A stretch of 64,000 nucleotides of DNA, from NCBI GenBank assembly GCA_017893485.1, contig JACEHZ010000373.1, positions 620,001 to 684,000 on the forward strand. The letters are read 5' to 3'. A program made the position numbers and the translations under genes. Of this stretch, positions 1 through 10,628 are shown one piece after another. The notes beneath the pieces were generated by a model. That model saw only the letters and a list, made by a program, of their open reading frames with translations. It ran no database searches and was not told where the DNA came from. Source of the DNA: Hemerocallis citrina. Lineage: Eukaryota; Streptophyta; Magnoliopsida; Asparagales; Asphodelaceae. How positions within the stretch are numbered: the stretch's first letter is position 1; every line of letters starts with the position of its first letter.

Positions 1-1959
1 CGTAGGCACGTGTCACGAGCAAACCTAGTAATTGTATATTTCATACATTTTTATATTTTTAAAGTAGTTTTAATTTAAGAGATAACTAAAAGGTTGGACA
101 CACATTGTTATGGACAAATGTGAAAAAACACATTTTGTGAGGGGTATATGTGATATTCACATAATAAATATTTATTATGGACATATATGTTAGAAACTCT
201 TCACTTTTAGGTTGGAAGGACCACAATCTGCAACCTTCCCAATTTTGCTATAATTTGATAAGATAATTGATAGTTAAAAGATACCTCCCTACCCAAATTC
301 TGAAACTTATTAATCTTTTTGTTTACATAATTAGTAAAAAATATATAAAATTGTTTAAAATTACACATAATGCATTGGGTTTAGATGTAAATGAGCTAAA
401 AGTTTTGGGTGGAGTTAGTAAAATTCAATATTGATAAATTAGGTTAATTATAGAATGGGGGTGGTTGTATTGTTGCCTTTGAGTGGGGTTGCTTTTTCTT
501 TGTTTGTCATTTAAATGATTACTAAATTATATTCAAATTAAACCCTTTTCTTCTACCTAGCTACAAATAATTGTTTATTTCGACTCTTGTCGGCCTGTAG
601 TAAGTGTAAAGTTAGGTGTTTCGAGTTCAAACTGAGGCATGACAGTATTATGTGTACTTGTTTGCAATTGTTGTAGTAGGTTGCACTACATGATATATAT
701 ATTATGAACATATATTTTATGATTACCTAAAAGTACAAATGAGCTCACAAGTGTGTGTCATATGCTAAGGTTTTGGCTTGTTAGTGAGTCAATGGGGTAA
801 TTAGAAAAAGAACAAATACCTAGTAAAGAATGACTTGGAAAATCCAGTAATCTGGATTCTTTTGTTAACGACTTATTAATATTATTAATAAAACAAGGTT
901 TCTATATTCTACATTTTTCTTTTTAAAAATGAAAAAAAAAATGACTTTGGAAAGATTGTATCATTTTGGAATATGTATGGGTGTGTTTGATATAATATTT
1001 TTTTCGAAGTATCTCTAATCTCTAATCTCTAATACTATAATGATAGAGTTGGAGTGATGTAATTTGTAGATTAACCAACTTGATTGAATTAATCTCAGCC
1101 ATACATTTTTAAGTGGGAGTTATATTAATCGTTTATTTACTCAGTTATTGTCACTTATCATAATACTCTCAAGGTTTAAATCTATTTAGGACATAATTAT
1201 TTACGATAATGGTATTCATATAAATAAAAGTTTGTGTCACCAAGAGTTAATTTGTAAAGAGTAAGTATTGAGTTGTAGTAGGTAATGCCCTATATTCGAG
1301 AGCAGACAACATCGTAGTCTTTGTTTTTATAAAATAAAAAAAGTAGGGGCTTTAAGAAGAAAAAAAGAACGTGCATCACATTCGCAGATTGCTAGTAATA
1401 GAAGCTTGGGAGCCAAAGATGCAAACTAGACCTTAATGTATGATCAGATCGAGTTGAATGACCAGTTATTGGTACATTGTTCACTAGCTCAACTGAATTT
1501 CTTCGAGATCGAATTAGCAGAGAAAATGTAAAATTGGGTGTGCATATTTGAATAATGATTGAAGAGTACGTTAAATAATTTATAGACCTATTTTGTACCC
1601 AAAAAATGGAAAAATATCACCTTATTTTATTGGTGAAAATTTATAAAACAATAATTTGGATAGTTGAACTTAGAAGAATTTCTAGTTTACTTTAGTACCA
1701 AGCAATAATATTCCTTACATAAGTTAAATTCCAAGTTTATACACATCTGCGACCCAAGTTAGCTCAATAATTAGTAAATATATGAGAGAAACTTTATAAT
1801 TTAATTTAATTTTTCTTTATGGGAAAACATCTCTGCTTAATTTTATCCACATATCTCATCTTGAAATATATCCATGTATTTTATCTCGTAAAAAATAGCT
1901 AGTCTTCTCTCATGTTTATTTTCTTTTATGAATTTTTTAACTTTTAGTTGCTTTCTTAT
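1..1959. other. AT-rich intergenic DNA, no gene
   Basis: Long AT-rich stretch with no open reading frame of useful length, no recognisable RNA gene and no terminal-repeat structure that I can delimit. A short run of CTCTAAT repeats sits near 1013-1035. It reads as decayed intergenic sequence. Confidence 0.6.
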
Positions 1960-2324
1960 AAGAGTCTTCTTCCGTTGTGTACCAGTCATGATCTGTACTT
2001 CAATGTGCACTCGGCTTTCGGATCTTTGTATCGATGATTCGAACCGTTCAAATTGATTTATACGTCTAAATTAATCTAAATATGTAAAATCGAGTCATTT
2101 GAAATTCATTTGCCCATCGATCACGTCATTACAAAAAAAAAATGATATTCCGCCGTACAATTTTATAACACTATAATGCATGGACAAATAAATTTTAAAT
2201 GACTTGATTTTAGACGTGTGGGTTAATGTAAACAGTTCGAATCGTCTATACGAAGACCCGAAGATCGAGTGCACATGAAGTGCACACCATAACTAGTGCA
2301 CAACCGAACCCGAATGAGACTCTT
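1960..2324. mobile_element. Fold-back MITE with long inverted arms
   Basis: The two halves are imperfect reverse complements over about 130 bp. The left arm starts AAGAGTCT at 1960 and runs through GTGCACTCG, GATTCGAACC and TCATTTGAAATTCATTTG. The right arm carries the complements and ends AGACTCTT at 2324. A short loop lies near 2110-2190. There is no coding capacity, so this is a non-autonomous inverted-repeat element. No clear target duplication was found and the superfamily is not assigned. Confidence 0.7.
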
Positions 2325-2968
2325 CAATACATTCTTTGCAAATACTTACTTTTTGAAAATTTGGTTACTCGATCCATGAGTTTATGAGACCCCTCTATTA
2401 TTTAAGAGATATGAGCTTATGCTTAAATTTACCTCATATCTCATCATGGAAGATATTATACATTTTATATCATGAAAATATCTAGCTTTCTATATCTTAC
2501 CATTTTTTAAACCTTAAATTACTTTCTTTATTGCAATGATACCGAGCTTTCTAAGGTTAACTCAATATATTGGGTCACTTAATATGTTTGCAACCTAGTA
2601 CGAAGGGAATTTGAACTCTTACGTCTGTCGGTAACAGAGTTTCTGGCTGTACTACAATAGCACTGACAAGTCCCTTTCATGTATTCATAATTAAATTTTG
2701 TGTATGGATTTAAAGTTTATCCCTAATATTATAATATTATAATAAGAGGGTTGGGATTGTCACTTGCGTTGGGATTGTCACCTGCCTTACTCGTTCTAGA
2801 TTTACAAATGATACTAAAGTATTCTCTCATTAGAGAATCTGCTGTCGTTGGCTAAAAACTCAAAAATTAAAAAATTTTAGAAAAATGCCTCTCAGTTGTT
2901 TGTTAAAAATTCAAAATTTAGAATGGAAATAAACAGTAGATTGCTAAACTTATCAGCATTTTTAGACA
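2325..2968. other. AT-rich intergenic DNA with an 18-bp duplication
   Basis: No gene is visible. A tandem duplication of an 18-bp unit starting GTTGGGATTGTCAC lies at 2750-2767 and 2768-2785 with one mismatch. The rest is AT-rich without delimitable structure. Confidence 0.55.
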
Positions 2969-3484
2969 ATTGCTAAATATAGGAGACAGATGATGTTCAT
3001 CCGTTTGACGAAACGGACGGATGAAAATAAGCCGTCCGGTTGAATTAAAAAAAAAAAAATTATGAGACGGTTGAAGATCTTCCATCTCTTGGTGGATTTA
3101 ATACTTTAAATATAAATAATATATATTAAATATATAAAGTTTATAATAAAAAAAAATTGTGAAAGTGAGAGACGGATGAACTTCATCCGTCCCTCACTTC
3201 CGCATGACCCTTTTACCCCTAAGGTGATAATCTGGTTATATGAAGGGAGGGTAACTTGGTCATTTCCGCCAATGTGAAATTAAAAAAAATTAAAAAAAAG
3301 TCAAAAAAGTACCAAACGGATGATGTTCATCCGTTTGTTGCTTTTTTGATTGATTGATTGATTTATTATTATTATTTTATTTTGGTTTACCGAATACCAA
3401 AAAAAATAAAAAATACAAACACGGAAGATAATTTTCCGTCGCGTGGTCCTTCTATTGCTATTTCTAAATGTTATATTTAGCAAT
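2969..3484. repeat. Region of palindromic GACGGATG cassettes
   Basis: Bounded by the inverted pair ATTGCTAAATATA (2969) and TATATTTAGCAAT (3472-3484). Inside are about six short palindromes of the form CGGATGA-N-TCATCCG, for example near 2987, 3169-3193 and 3316-3336, and CGGAAGATAATTTTCCG near 3422. They have the shape of the cassettes in the two Harbinger-like elements downstream but different arm sequences. A TTA followed by GAGAATCTGC near 2830 could be an old terminus, but no matching right end is visible. This is probably a truncated relative of those elements. Confidence 0.5.
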
Positions 3485-3728
3485 GGACATAAAATTATAA
3501 TATTAGAAATTAGATATTATAGATTATTATTATAAAAAAATTTCTCATAATTGGAAACTTGGAGATACAAAATTAAAATAAGATTAAAATACATCCTAGT
3601 TAATCTCTCCCAAAGTTAAAATTGGTATCTAGAAAACTAATAAACTCGTCGCCAGCTCCAGCAAACTATTTCTGTCATTTTTTATTGAGTAATACTATGT
3701 GTACAAACTTTACAAAATTTACTATTAA

Positions 3729-4901
3729 GAGCATCCACAGTCGTTTTTCTCATTTGTTATAAAATGGCAGCTACAGTAATAGCAATTGGATGCGTATCGT
3801 GCAGTCGTGCTTTGCTATATTTTTCTCATTTGGATTGGAGATGGGATATGATATCACGTCCCTCTTTTTTTAATTTTAAAAAGGCGGGACGGGGAATCAT
3901 TCCCCGTCTTTCAACAAAAAAAAAAAAAAACTTAATCACGTTCCAATAATTATCCCCTACTCTACAGAACTATATCATCTACCAATCATGCCGAATCGCC
4001 AAAACCACACCAACTGACGACGACGATGAAGAAGACGAAGACCACCACATTGACGATGGGTCTGATGATAAGAGAACTTTGTTGGTGTCAAAACGCGCAG
4101 TTTCTTGAGAGAAAGATGGGAGCTTGATTCGACGACGGAGGATGGGGCTGAAGAGAGTGATGGATGGCTCATCAGCAAGGAAGAGAGCGAGCAAGCCGTG
4201 GGCTGAGCCGCGGCAATGGCCGGTGATCTCCAGAGCGTGCATCTCGATGCAGGGGAGGTTGAAGAAGGCTAGGGTTGATGAATTGTCGCGGTGGTTGGTG
4301 ATAAGGTAGATGGGGCGGAGGGGGCGGCGGGGGACGGCGGAGTGCCAGGATTTGCAGACGCAGCGGAAGAGGAAGTCGCCGGCTAAAGGGAGGAGATCGG
4401 AGAGTGGGCAGAGGACGTCGAGTGGGAGGGACGACCAGTCCGCCATTGATGAGGATGATTTAGGGGTTTCTTGGGTTCTATAATAAAAAAAAATAGAAAA
4501 AAAAATTCAGAAAATGAGTGGGACGGGGTTTGATACCCCGGCCGGGGTATCATTCCCCGTCTGAGGCTATTATAAAAAAAAATTATTTTTATTTGGAGAG
4601 ACGGGGTATCATACCCCGTCCGGGGTATGTATCCCCGTCCGACCAATTTTTTTTTAAAAAAAATTGAAAATTATTGAGACGGAATATGATCTTCCGTCTG
4701 AATCGATTAAAAAATTATTAAATCGGAGAGACGGGATATGATATTCCGTCCTTTATAATTTGAGAAAGCGCATTTCGTTTCTCATATTTGAGAAATGAGA
4801 ATAGAAAGTTTGCCAAAAAATGGCAAAATGAGAAACGATTGCAGCGCATCGTTTGCTATAATATGGTAAAATGGCAGATATAGAAAATGACTGTGATGCT
4901 C
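3729..4901. mobile_element. PIF/Harbinger-like element carrying an F-box fragment
   Basis: The termini are imperfect inverted repeats: GAGCATCCACAGTC at the left and GACTGTGATGCTC at the right, flanked by TAA at 3726-3728 and 4902-4904. A three-base TWA duplication is the hallmark of PIF/Harbinger insertions. Subterminal sequence is also inverted (TCTCATTTG and CAAAATGAGA, AAAATGGCAG at both ends). There is no transposase, so it is non-autonomous. The interior holds palindromic cassettes of type GACGGGGTATCATACCCCGTC and, on the minus strand, part of an F-box gene, making it a Pack-type gene-capturing element. Confidence 0.75.
3979..4446 (-). pseudogene. Captured F-box protein gene fragment
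   Basis: A 155-residue frame starts at an ATG (4446) and opens with a plant F-box: residues about 5-40 contain LPLDVLCPLSDLLPLAGDFL followed by RCVCKSWHSAVP. F-box proteins recruit substrates to SCF ubiquitin ligases through Skp1. The rest (LITNHRDNSSTLAFF, HGLLALFLADEP, SPILRRRIKLPS) resembles the start of the plant F-box family with a beta-propeller/DUF295-like tail. It is much shorter than the usual 350-400 residues and ends in a serine run and a stop near the cassette at 3885-3910. Its GC content is well above that of its surroundings. It lies wholly inside a TIR element, so it is a captured 5' gene piece. Whether it is expressed cannot be seen. Confidence 0.7.
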
Positions 4902-4904
4902 TAA

Positions 4905-6109
4905 AAGAATCTTTTGTTATATATGAAAGGTTGGAAATTATATATATAGTTATATATAGATTAAATCTTGGGCAAAAAAATTATGCACAAATCATTACTT
5001 TTTCCTGTTTTTTTTTTGTTAGATGTTGTACAAACATTTACTTCGAAAAAAGGAAAAAAGAAAAAAGAGAGCCAACCGGTTCAGTTCCCGAACCGGGTCC
5101 GGTTGGTGAGTTATTGGCCGGGGACAGTGACGTGTCAAGCGGGGAGCACAACGGAACGTACAGCTGTAAGTTGTCTGTACGTGGACGCATTTCAGCTGGG
5201 ACCCACCACCCCCTCTCCCTCTTGTCTTCTTCAGACTCTTGACACGTGTTCTCCTTTTTATTGTTCAACTAAATAAATTAATAATTAATGCTTAATTACT
5301 TTGATTAAACAATAATTTGACAAGACTGGTGGGTTCTTAATTAAGTCAATTCACCCACTAATCACAGTTTGGGTAATAATTTGGTGATTTTTTTTAGATG
5401 TCTTCAAATTAATACCAAAAGGCACTTGATGGTTGAAGATCAATTCCCACACATGAGCTATAACAAATGGGCTTATTGAGTTGGTGATGCGTAGAAATAA
5501 GAAGAGAAGAATCAAAATTTTCATTTATAAAAGTGACAATGGAATTAAAATGATTAAAAATTATATGAATAGTATTGCATATGGGTTTTTATTTCTCATT
5601 CACTTAAAAAATGAACCAGCCTAAAAGAATCGACAAACACCAGTATTCTGTATGTGAGGTCAATAAAAATTAGATGACTCTTTTATACCTAACAAAGCTC
5701 CCACAATACTACTACTAAGAATTTATTTTCTTGTAGTGGATTGATAGAAAACCAACAACCCCAATTGGTATAGCTTAAGAGAAAAGATAGATTCTAGAGA
5801 GATTTGGAGTGGATTGGATTAGATTAGATTAGTGTGTCACATCAATTTATTCACTAGGTTTTTTTTCCAAGGAATTCAAGTGTAAGAATAGTCTTTGAAG
5901 ACAATCTTTGATCAATATTCTATGTAGTTCGAAGTGTAATTTAAGAGTGAAAGGGATATTAGGGTTTTAACACTTTATGATGAGCCACTAAGTTGTAGCA
6001 TGGATGGTAAGGTTGGGAATGGGATAAGAAATTCTTCAATTCAAAATCAGACTATTTGGCAGCCTTTTATTTAAAAATAGAAAAAAAATTTCTTTATGAT
6101 CATCCTAGA
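4905..6109. other. Intergenic DNA with a GC-rich promoter-like patch
   Basis: Mostly AT-rich with no credible gene. The exception is a GC-rich patch at about 5070-5250, listed separately. Frames of 76-123 codons there lack any recognisable domain and overlap on both strands. Confidence 0.5.
5070..5250. promoter_or_regulatory. GC-rich patch with G-box/ACGT motifs
   Basis: Contains GACGTGTC (5129-5136), TACGTGG near 5177 and the G-box CACGTG within GACACGTGTT (5241-5250), plus inverted AACCGG motifs at about 5072-5105. ACGT-core motifs bind bZIP and bHLH factors in plant promoters. No downstream gene remains in the window, so this may be a promoter relic. Evidence is motif composition only. 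Confidence 0.25.
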
Positions 6110-6117
6110 GGTGCTCA

Positions 6118-6431
6118 TAGGGATGTAAAATGAACAGGACGGTTCTTTGTCCGTCCGAGTCCGACTCGAGAAATGGTCTGACCATGGACCGTCCGAATTG
6201 TTATACGAACTGATCCTGAACAAATTATTCGGTTTGATTCTTTACCGAGCTCGAGCCGGACATAAATCCGTCCGAATATTATTGCGGTCCGATGCTTTAT
6301 CAAACCGAGTCCGGACTATAAAAATTTTGTCCGACCTAAACCGAGCCGGACATAAGCCCGTCTGAGTACAATTTCGGTCCAAGCTTGAACATATGGCTGT
6401 CCGAACCCGTCCGGTCCGATTTACAGCCCTA
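6118..6431. mobile_element. hAT-like MITE, 8-bp target duplication
   Basis: The ends are TAGGGATGTAAAAT and ATTTACAGCCCTA, inverted with few mismatches. They are flanked by the perfect 8-bp duplication GGTGCTCA (6110-6117 and 6432-6439). TAGGG(A/C)TGTAAA ends and an 8-bp duplication are typical of plant hAT elements. The 314-bp body is built of repeated CGGTCCG/CCGAGTCCG words and has no transposase. Confidence 0.85.
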
Positions 6432-6752
6432 GGTGCTCATATGAAGATGCTTGTAGACTCCAATACTGTGGCGAACATGATTTTCACTTACGATATGAGA
6501 AGTAACATATGCATTTAAATTTTAATTTTTTAAGCTAGTTCATATTTCTTAAGTTAGTCTCAACGATATTCCAAAATGCGTAAAAAATATTAGATTGTTT
6601 AGAGGCATCCATGCTCCTTTGCTAGAATGACAAAATGAAAAAAAAAAATATAGCAAACGTGCGCTGAACTCGTTTGCTATTTTGCCAAAAAAATGAGAAT
6701 CGAGCTACAATGCGTTCTCAAATATAAGAAAGAAATTGAGAATTCACAAATT

Positions 6753-7350
6753 ATAGGGGACGAAATATGTTGTTCTGTTTCAATTTTTCTTTTTTTTAGT
6801 GGGATCAGACGATACAACATGTACCGTCCTATTTTTTTTTATTTTAATTTTTTGATTTTTTTAAGTATCGGACGGAACAAGTTGTTCCGTCCCCAAAAAA
6901 ATTAAACAAAAATAAATATAAAAAGTAAATGTAAAAATAAAAATTAAATAGGATCAGACGTAACATGTTGTCCCGTCCAAAGATAGAATTTCTCAAAGCT
7001 TGCTACCTATCACTTTTCCCCTTAATTAACCACTTTTATTATGTAGAGAATTCTAAAATTATAGGGGACGGAACATGTTATTCTGTTCCAATTTTTTTTT
7101 CTTTTTGTAATGGGATCAGACGGTACAACATGTACCGTCCTATTATTTTTTTTTTAATTTTTTGATTTTTTTAAAGTATCCGACGAAACAAGTTGTTCTG
7201 TCCAAAAAAAAAATTTTAAAAATTAAAAAAATTAAAAAATTAAAAAATAAAAATTAAATAGGATCAGACGTGACATGTTGTCCCGTCCGAGGAGAAAATT
7301 TCTCAAAGCTTGCTACCTGTCACTTTCCCCCTTAATTAACCACTGTAATT
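6753..7350. repeat. 308-bp direct duplication with palindromes
   Basis: The sequence from ATAGGGGACG at 6753 recurs from 7061, 308 bp later. The same four palindromic cassettes are kept in the same order in each copy, as are the AAAGCTTGCTACCT and TTAATTAACCACT words that close each unit. The copies have diverged by substitutions and poly-A/T length. Confidence 0.75.
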
Positions 7351-7586
7351 ATGTTTAATGTTAATTTAAATATAGTTTAGTGTTAATTTAGTAGTTAATT
7401 AATTTACTAATTATATTTTAAAGACTAAACCAAATTTAATTTTCAAACTAACTTTAAAAAAAAAATCATGCAACGGAGCAACATGTGCCGTGTGTTCAGT
7501 TTTTTTTGAAAAATTACCAAAATATAGCAAACGTACAAGTAACGTTTCTCAATTTTTCTATTTCCCATTTCATCATTTTGCTATAA

Positions 7587-7759
7587 GAGTAATGCTACAT
7601 CCACTACCAAGTTCATTACATTTCTCTTCACTACCTTAGGTGGCACATTCCAATAGATAGGGGAAGATAGAGTAGGTGGGAGAATTCTCCAATAGGAGTA
7701 TGCCACCTAAGGTAGTGAAGAGAATGGTAGTGAAATTGGTAGTGGCTAAAGCATTACTC
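7587..7759. mobile_element. Mutator-like MITE, 9-bp target duplication
   Basis: A 173-bp element with ends GAGTAATGCTACATCC and, inverted, GAGTAATGCTTTAGCC, followed in both arms by ACTACCAA. It is flanked by the perfect 9-bp duplication TTGCTATAA (7578-7586 and 7760-7768). A 9-bp duplication points to a Mutator-like transposase acting in trans. It sits inside the Harbinger-like element and is therefore younger than it. Confidence 0.85.
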
Positions 7760-7911
7760 TTGCTATAAAATAGCAATGATGAGTGAAGGATGCTCTTAAT
7801 GAGGATTTTCGAGAGAAAAATTTTACTATATTGCCCTCCTTGAGATGTTATCACTTGTCACAGTTTTTGTCGCTCATTAAAGTACTCTCTCAAATTTATG
7901 GATATTGATGA

Positions 7912-8395
7912 TGTTTATTTTTGGGGTGTGGGGAAGCCGGTGTGAGTTCTTATAATTTGTGAAGAAGAAACTGTGGTACTGGCGTCGGTCCGATTCCGGG
8001 AAGTAGGACCAGCTCGGGGGTAGCAGCAGAGAGGTAGAAGCCGGGTGCTCGGCTCGGATCCAGTAGCTCGGCTCGATCTTCTGTACCTGCACACTTTCTA
8101 GAAATACCGAGAGAAGTCAGACCCTCCGACGATCTTGTCAGTCACTCAAAAGAGACTAGGCAGCTAGGGTTCAGGTGGAGAAAGACTGATTACCTCTTAA
8201 AGTGAGGAGGGGGTCTGGTATTTATAGGCAGAGACAAACGGGTCTGGAACCCTAATGGGTCGGGTCAGACCCGTTAGCCTGTGGGCCTGAGCTGGTTAAG
8301 GCCCGTTGGACTCCAGTTGACTTGATGATCACAGGGGGGAGGATCCATATGAGATCAAATGCTCTGATTTTTCCCACTCTATTTATTCCAGATCA
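7912..8395 (-). repeat. 3' LTR of element D
   Basis: On the minus strand the LTR starts TGATCTGGAATAAATAG at 8395, directly after a polypurine tract, matching element A's LTR start TGATATGG after a near-identical tract. A TATA box (TATAAATA) lies at 8219-8226. The end near 7912 (minus-strand ATAAACA) is placed by analogy with A's LTR end (CCACACC...GGTAACA). An alternative end at 7846 cannot be excluded because the partner LTR is outside the window. Confidence 0.6.
8219..8226 (-). promoter_or_regulatory. TATA box of D's LTR
   Basis: TATAAATA on the minus strand about 170 bp inside the LTR, in the U3/R position expected for the genomic transcript. Confidence 0.5.
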
Positions 8396-8414
8396 CAAGC
8401 CCCCCACTCCTATA
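8396..8414 (-). other. Polypurine tract of element D
   Basis: The minus strand reads TATAGGAGTGGGGGGCTTG immediately before the LTR. Element A has AGGAGTGGGGGGCTCG in the same position. It primes plus-strand DNA synthesis. Confidence 0.75.
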
Positions 8415-8664
8415 GGGTTGGGCAAGGCATGCTGTGGAGGAGTAGTCAAGTTCCAGAGAGAAAAGTGGGAAGATAGTTTCTTTGGCTTGGGTTGGTTAGG
8501 GTCAGCACCGAGCTGGAGCGAGTTCCGGTGGCCGAGCATGAGGGTATACTGCAGAGCATCGTCGACCTGGTTCGGGTGATTCCCACCGTTCTTAATGCTG
8601 AATGGGTCGGTTCGGAGTGTCGAAGGTGGGAGAGGTCGCCGAGCCGGGGTCGCCGGGGTTGCGA

Positions 8665-9246
8665 GGAGATTACCCCTGTGCTTGAGATAGCTGCCGAGCG
8701 TCGAGACTCAGGGGGTCAGCAAGGAGAGGTGAGACCAAGAGACATGGTTTGTGAAGGCTACCCCTGTGCTCGAGATAGCTGCCGAGCATCGAGCTTTTAG
8801 GGGGTCGGCAAGGAGAGATGATCCAAAGAGACTTAGCTTGTGAAGGCTACCTCTGTGCTCGAGATAGCTGTTGAGCGTCGAGGCTTAGGGGGTCAGCAAG
8901 AAGAGGTGAACCCAAGAGACTTGGCATATGAAGGCTACCCCTGTGCTCGAGATAGCTGTTGAGCGTCGAGGCTCAGGGGGTCGACAAGGAGAGGCGAGCC
9001 CAAAAGACTTGGCTTGTGAAGGCTATCCTTGTGCTCGAGATAGCTGTCGAGTATTGAGGCTTAGTGGGTCAACAAGGAAAGGCGAGACCAAGAGGCTTGG
9101 CTTGTAAAGGCTACTCCTGTGCTCAAGATAGTTGTCGATCGTCGAGGTTTAGGGGGTCAGCAAAGAGAGGTGAGCCCAAGAGACTTGGCTTGTGAAGGCT
9201 AACCCTGTGCTCGAGATAGCTGTCGAGCGTCGAGGCTCTGGGGGTC
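8665..9246. repeat. 88-bp minisatellite, left part (about 6 copies)
   Basis: Tandem copies of an 88-bp unit containing GGCTTGTGAAGGCTACCCC, TGTGCTCGAGATAGCTGTCG and GGGGGTCGGCAAGGAGAG. The array is cut at GGGTC by element B and resumes at 41922. Frames through it are repeat artefacts. Confidence 0.9.
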
Positions 9247-9899
9247 TGTTGAGAGCTCAGATATCTAAATGAATAGATAATCTAAACACAAATTATAAAA
9301 CCTCGCAAGTGTACGAATTGTTTTCAGAAGCGTAGTGAAAAGCAAGGGTCGATCCCACAGAGATTGTAGTAATTAACTTACTAATCAATAATCAGAAAGT
9401 CTTTATTAAGTTTCATTTCTAAATTTATGCCTAAAAGGAAATGAGATTTGAGTCACAAAAATATCTATTGAATTAGTTGGGCTTGATTTCCACCTATAGC
9501 CAAGATTCGATCAACTTCTACACTACTCTGATCACTCATGTTTGTTCATTCAAGAGCATGGTATCTACTTCTTAAACTAAAGATTTCCCTGGCTAAGAAA
9601 TTAGGCATGGTATCTACTCTAATTCTTTTCTCTCCTTAAGTGTTTTAGCATGATGTCTACTAAGTTTTACTTGAAGAAAGCATAGAAACTGTGGAAATTA
9701 ACAAACACTCAAAGCTCTAGAAGTTGGTATCAAATCTATATCCTCCAAGTTGATTAAACCCCAGAACCCAAATGAGTTCTTGTGTTACTTCTCATGAGCA
9801 CTAAATTCGATCATCTAAATCTACTCATGTAACAAATTCAATTTTATAATAAGCAAACTTGATAACTCAACTTTGGTTGTATTAACCAGAACGTTAGTC

Positions 9900-9930
9900 C
9901 AGTCGAATGTCGTAGGGAGTCAGTCGACTG
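9900..9930 (-). promoter_or_regulatory. Palindrome pair in B's LTR
   Basis: CAGTCGAATG (9900) and CAGTCGACTG (9921), 21 bp start to start. In the other LTR (40800, 40821) the first is intact and the second is the changed copy, so both were CAGTCGACTG ancestrally. Confidence 0.55.
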
Positions 9931-10239
9931 TTCATCAACACATACGTTGAGTTAACAACACTTGAATAGTAAGAATGTCAAGCATCAAAGGCTGCATATT
10001 ATAAATTTGATGACGAACTACCAAGTTTAATCAATAAGTGAGTGGAGTAATGCAAAAAAAGATTTATTACATGGCTAAGGTTTCAATCTGCCCAAAATGA
10101 ATTTAGTTGCACATAATCCAACTTTTATTGACTAACAGTTTTAAATACATGAGTCTAATGAATTTAATAAAGAACAAAGATTAAAGAGAGAAGAAGAAAC
10201 ACTTATTTGTGTGATGATCAGCTTGAAACCAATCAGCCT

Positions 10240-10270
10240 AAGTCGACTTGATCCCTTCTGAAGTCGACTT
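10240..10270 (-). promoter_or_regulatory. Variant palindrome pair AAGTCGACTT
   Basis: AAGTCGACTT at 10240-10249 and again at 10261-10270, 21 bp start to start. Same GTCGAC core and spacing as the CAGTCGACTG pairs but with a different outer base. Confidence 0.5.
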
Positions 10271-10628
10271 GTTCTTCTCTCCCTCAATGCCGAGTTGCAG
10301 TACTTGATCCCTCCTTTGCCCTTACGTCCCCTCAATCTCCTCTCTTGTTCGATGATGCCCTCTATTCTTTGATCCTCTTTTTATAGCTTCTTTTCCCCCT
10401 ATCTGCAGATCTCAAGCTCCAGATTTCAATCTCCTCAACTACTGGTTATGGATTGAGTCAAATCCTTTTCATTAACTACCAGATCAGATCTCTTAAGTTT
10501 TTTTGGGAAGTTGTTATCTGCAGTTAACCAATATTTGTTTCCTGGATTTTGACAGCTCACTTTGATGCGGATTTGGATGAGGGTGTATCTCAACTGATCT
10601 TATCTCTAAGTCCCGTTAAATGCCAGTT

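Larger units (their letters stand above)
6602..7795. mobile_element. PIF/Harbinger-like element with GACGGAAC cassettes
   Basis: The left end GAGGCATCCATGCTCC and the right end, reverse-complement GAGCATCCTTCACTC, are flanked by TTA at 6599-6601 and 7796-7798. Subterminal words AGCAAACG, TTTGCTA and GCTATAAAATAGCAA are shared in inverted order, as in the element at 3729-4901. No transposase is present. The interior carries about nine palindromes of type GACGGAACATGTTGTTCCGTC in a duplicated 308-bp unit. A Mutator-like MITE is nested near the right end. Confidence 0.7.

Noticed and set aside
2560..2690. Possible SINE: B-box-like GAGTTCAAATTCCC on the minus strand, and similar words near 620
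   Set aside because: No convincing A box at the right distance, no poly-A or duplication found. Too weak to annotate.
3301..3483. 60-codon minus-strand frame
   Set aside because: Low-complexity AT-rich sequence across palindromic cassettes; no homology visible.
4871..5276. Frames of 76-123 codons in the GC-rich patch
   Set aside because: Overlapping frames on both strands with no domain. More likely promoter-like non-coding DNA.
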